64,000 nucleotides of DNA, taken from positions 3,764,001-3,828,000 of the forward strand of contig CP124756.1 of NCBI GenBank assembly GCA_029972225.1, given 5' to 3'. The position numbers and the translations under genes are program-made. This DNA is from Candidatus Thiothrix putei. GTDB lineage: Bacteria > Pseudomonadota > Gammaproteobacteria > Thiotrichales > Thiotrichaceae. The notes under the pieces are model-generated. The model was not told where the DNA came from. It was given only the letters and a program-made list of their open reading frames with translations, and did not search any database. Positions 62,785 to 64,000 of this stretch are shown one piece after another. Numbering within the stretch: position 1 is the stretch's first letter; every line of letters starts with the position of its first letter.

Positions 62785-62800
62785 TGGCACGTCTGTTGAC
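62785..62800 (+). promoter_or_regulatory. Sigma-54-like promoter of the collagen-like gene
   Basis: TGGCACGTCTGTTGAC matches the -24/-12 consensus TGGCACG-N4-TTGC except that the final GC is GA, a change in an important position. A start near 62811 would give a leader of about 78 bases. The same TTGAC could instead be read as a sigma-70 -35, but no -10 fits it. Confidence 0.35.
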
Positions 62801-62841
62801 CCTGAACCACTCAGGCTGTTGCACACGGAATAATAAAAAGC

Positions 62842-62860
62842 GGCTGAAATGACTTCAGCC
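62842..62860 (+). promoter_or_regulatory. Leader hairpin before the collagen-like gene
   Basis: GGCTGAA pairs with TTCAGCC (7 bp, 5-base loop), 16 bases before an AAAGGAG ribosome-binding site. It could stabilise the mRNA or act as a weak attenuator; no T tract follows. Confidence 0.4.
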
Positions 62861-62888
62861 ACGATTAGTAAAGGCAAAGGAGCATAAA

Positions 62889-64000
62889 ATGTCCAATCTC
62901 AATCCTCTCAACAGCACCAACAATCACTCTGTGATTAGCGGCAGCTATGGCAGCAATAATACCAATTCAACCTCTGGTTCAGGCTCATCCAGCACATCCA
63001 TGACGGGTGGCACAAGTGGAATGCCGGGGCTAAGTGGTGATTCCACCCAATTACTAATGAACCTGCTGCAAATGATCATGCAGCTACTGCAACAAATGCA
63101 AAGTGGCAACAGCGGCGGCAACCAAGGCCAAGACTGCGACGGTTCCAACGGCACTGGCGGTACCCATGGTAACGGCGGTTCCAACGGCACTGGCGGTACC
63201 CATGGTAACGGCGGCTCCAACGGCACTGGCGGTACCCATGGTAACGGCGGCTCCAACGGCACTGGCGGTACCCATGGTAACGGCGGCTCCAACGGCACTG
63301 GCGGTACCCATGGTAACGGCGGTTCCAACGGCACTGGCGGTACCCATGGTAACGGCAGTCCCAACGGCGGCGTAAATGGCGAACATAATAATGGTCGCGG
63401 TCATGGGCGTGGGCGTGGTCATTACGGCCCTCGTGGTCCACAAGGGGCGACTGGTGCTACTGGTGCTACTGGTGCTACTGGTGCTACTGGTGCAACTGGT
63501 GCTACTGGTGCTACTGGTGCTACTGGTGCTACTGGTGCAGCAGGTACCAATGGTGCAACCGGTGCTACTGGTGCTACTGGTGCTACTGGTGCTACTGGTG
63601 CTACTGGTGCTACTGGTGCTACTGGTGCTACTGGTGCTACTGGTGCTACTGGTGCTACTGGTGCTACTGGTGCTACTGGTGCTACTGGTGCTACTGGTGC
63701 TACTGGTGCTACTGGTGCTACTGGTGCTACTGGTGCTACTGGTGCTACTGGTGCTACTGGTGCAGCAGGTATCAATGGTGCTAACGGCGCTACTGGTGCG
63801 ACCGGTGCTACTGGTGCAGCAGGTACCAATGGTGCTAACGGCGCTACTGGTGCGACCGGTGCTACTGGTGCTACTGGTGCAGCAGGTACCAATGGTGCTA
63901 ACGGCGCTACTGGTGCGACCGGTGCTACTGGTGCTACTGGTGCTACTGGTGCTGCAGGTACCAATGGTGCTAACGGCGCTACTGGTGCAACCGGTGCTAC
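62889..64000 (+). CDS. Collagen-like repeat protein, 3' end beyond the window
   Basis: From ATG 62889 (AAAGGAG upstream) the frame stays open to the window end, at least 370 codons. Residues 1-84 are Asn/Ser/Gly-rich with a Met/Leu/Gln helix ([16 protein letters not shown], about 58-74) suited to trimer nucleation. Then six copies of the 12-residue [12 protein letters not shown], a His/Arg/Gly hinge, and from 63426 an unbroken Gly-X-Y tract of more than 190 residues, mostly Gly-Ala-Thr with GPRGPQG at its start and GAAGTNGAN interruptions that keep the triplet frame. No signal peptide is visible, so export would be by a non-Sec route or a later signal. It is probably a surface or sheath fibre; the Thr-rich Y positions are possible glycosylation sites. 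Confidence 0.8.
   Translation, partial: MSNLNPLNSTNNHSVISGSYGSNNTNSTSGSGSSSTSMTGGTSGMPGLSGDSTQLLMNLLQMIMQLLQQMQSGNSGGNQGQDCDGSNGTGGTHGNGGSNGTGGTHGNGGSNGTGGTHGNGGSNGTGGTHGNGGSNGTGGTHGNGGSNGTGGTHGNGSPNGGVNGEHNNGRGHGRGRGHYGPRGPQGATGATGATGATGATGATGATGATGATGATGAAGTNGATGATGATGATGATGATGATGATGATGATGATGATGATGATGATGATGATGATGATGATGATGATGATGAAGINGANGATGATGATGAAGTNGANGATGATGATGATGAAGTNGANGATGATGATGATGATGAAGTNGANGATGATGA
63141..63356. repeat. Six 36-bp tandem repeats
   Basis: A 36-bp unit (starting GGTTCCAACGGCACTGGCGG) is present six times, at 63141, 63177, 63213, 63249, 63285 and 63321. Copies differ only at the third base (GGTTCC or GGCTCC). It encodes [12 protein letters not shown]. Confidence 0.92.
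63447..64000. repeat. Nine-base GGTGCTACT tandem array
   Basis: A 9-bp unit coding Gly-Ala-Thr is repeated about 60 times, with GGTGCAGCAGGTACCAAT-type segments at several places. The array continues past the window edge. It is a coding minisatellite prone to length change, and sequence assembly there may be unreliable. Confidence 0.9.

Larger units (their letters stand above)
62524..62888. other. Divergent intergenic region with promoter elements
   Basis: This 365-base region separates the leftward AmpG-type gene from the collagen-like gene. It has an inverted repeat TGTAAATGC/GCATTTACA (62591-62621), a small CGCT/AGCG hairpin next to it, a sigma-54-like element (62785-62800) and a leader hairpin (62842-62860). 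No convincing gene is present. Confidence 0.6.

Noticed and set aside
62580-62810. Small minus-strand frame of 76 codons upstream of ampG
   Set aside because: No ribosome-binding site or recognisable content; it overlaps promoter-like elements and is probably chance.
63141-63356. Possible CRISPR or mobile repeat array (36-bp units)
   Set aside because: Units abut without spacers and encode a 12-residue protein repeat in frame.
63422-63964. Long minus-strand frame coding Ala-Pro-Val repeats
   Set aside because: It is the mirror of the GGTGCTACT repeats. The plus frame has a start codon, ribosome-binding site and unbroken Gly-X-Y pattern, while the minus frame has none of these.

Overview
The window looks like the chromosome of a filamentous or sheathed, sulfur-oxidising gammaproteobacterium of the Thiothrix type. 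This is inferred from gene content, not from a database match. Supporting points are a flavocytochrome c sulfide dehydrogenase module, many c-type cytochromes matured by a ResB/CcsB (system II) pathway, an SHP/DHC/cytochrome b operon, gammaproteobacterial cell-wall and lipoate gene order (mrdA-rodA-mltB-rlpA-dacA-ybeD-lipB; rsmI/lpoA-yraN-diaA), and a collagen-like surface protein. I see no rRNA or tRNA gene, IS element, prophage or CRISPR array.

Layout. 1-3.3 kb: small exported proteins (an edge-truncated lipoprotein, a DUF302 pair, a DUF2202 pair). 3.3-10.3 kb: electron-transfer island with an SHP-DHC-cytochrome b operon, a single-haem cytochrome, an FccAB plus cytochrome b561 operon, and three paralogous two-transmembrane LuxR-type regulators. 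10.3-15.4 kb: a heavy-metal RND pump and small genes. 15.4-19.5 kb: RluE, a lipoprotein, and three successive DUF1566-type lipoproteins. 19.65-30.7 kb: an eight-gene minus-strand operon that joins an RND pump with an odd C-terminal extension and its adaptor to a repetitive Pro/Ala-rich exported protein, a small ParA-like ATPase, a TPR membrane protein, a coiled-coil membrane protein, a dynamin-like GTPase and a lipoprotein ApbE. This is the strongest candidate for an undescribed system.

30.9-38.8 kb: type II secretion pseudopilins gspGHIJ, a divergent rhombosortase, ComF, YicC, a heat-shock and proteostasis group (Hsp20 with a sigma-32-like promoter, a CbpA-like DnaJ, a DegP-like protease), a structured candidate ncRNA, and EngB. 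39-44.3 kb: cytochrome c4, ResB, CcsB, DsbA and Coq7. 44.3-54 kb: lipoate and elongasome/cell-wall genes, soluble pyrophosphatase, DUF2058 and RsmI. 54-62.5 kb: membrane H+-pyrophosphatase, LpoA-YraN-DiaA, ArgA, a GT32-type glycosyltransferase, and an AmpG-type permease. 62.9-64 kb: the start of a collagen-like gene with perfect 36-nt repeats followed by a long Gly-Ala-Thr tract that runs off the window.

How it fits together. Sulfide electrons enter through FccAB and are carried by cytochromes assembled by the ResB/CcsB/DsbA group. Membrane-anchored LuxR regulators flank the redox modules and may share an operator-like palindrome. Envelope genes dominate the second half. The window ends in what is probably a surface fibre gene.
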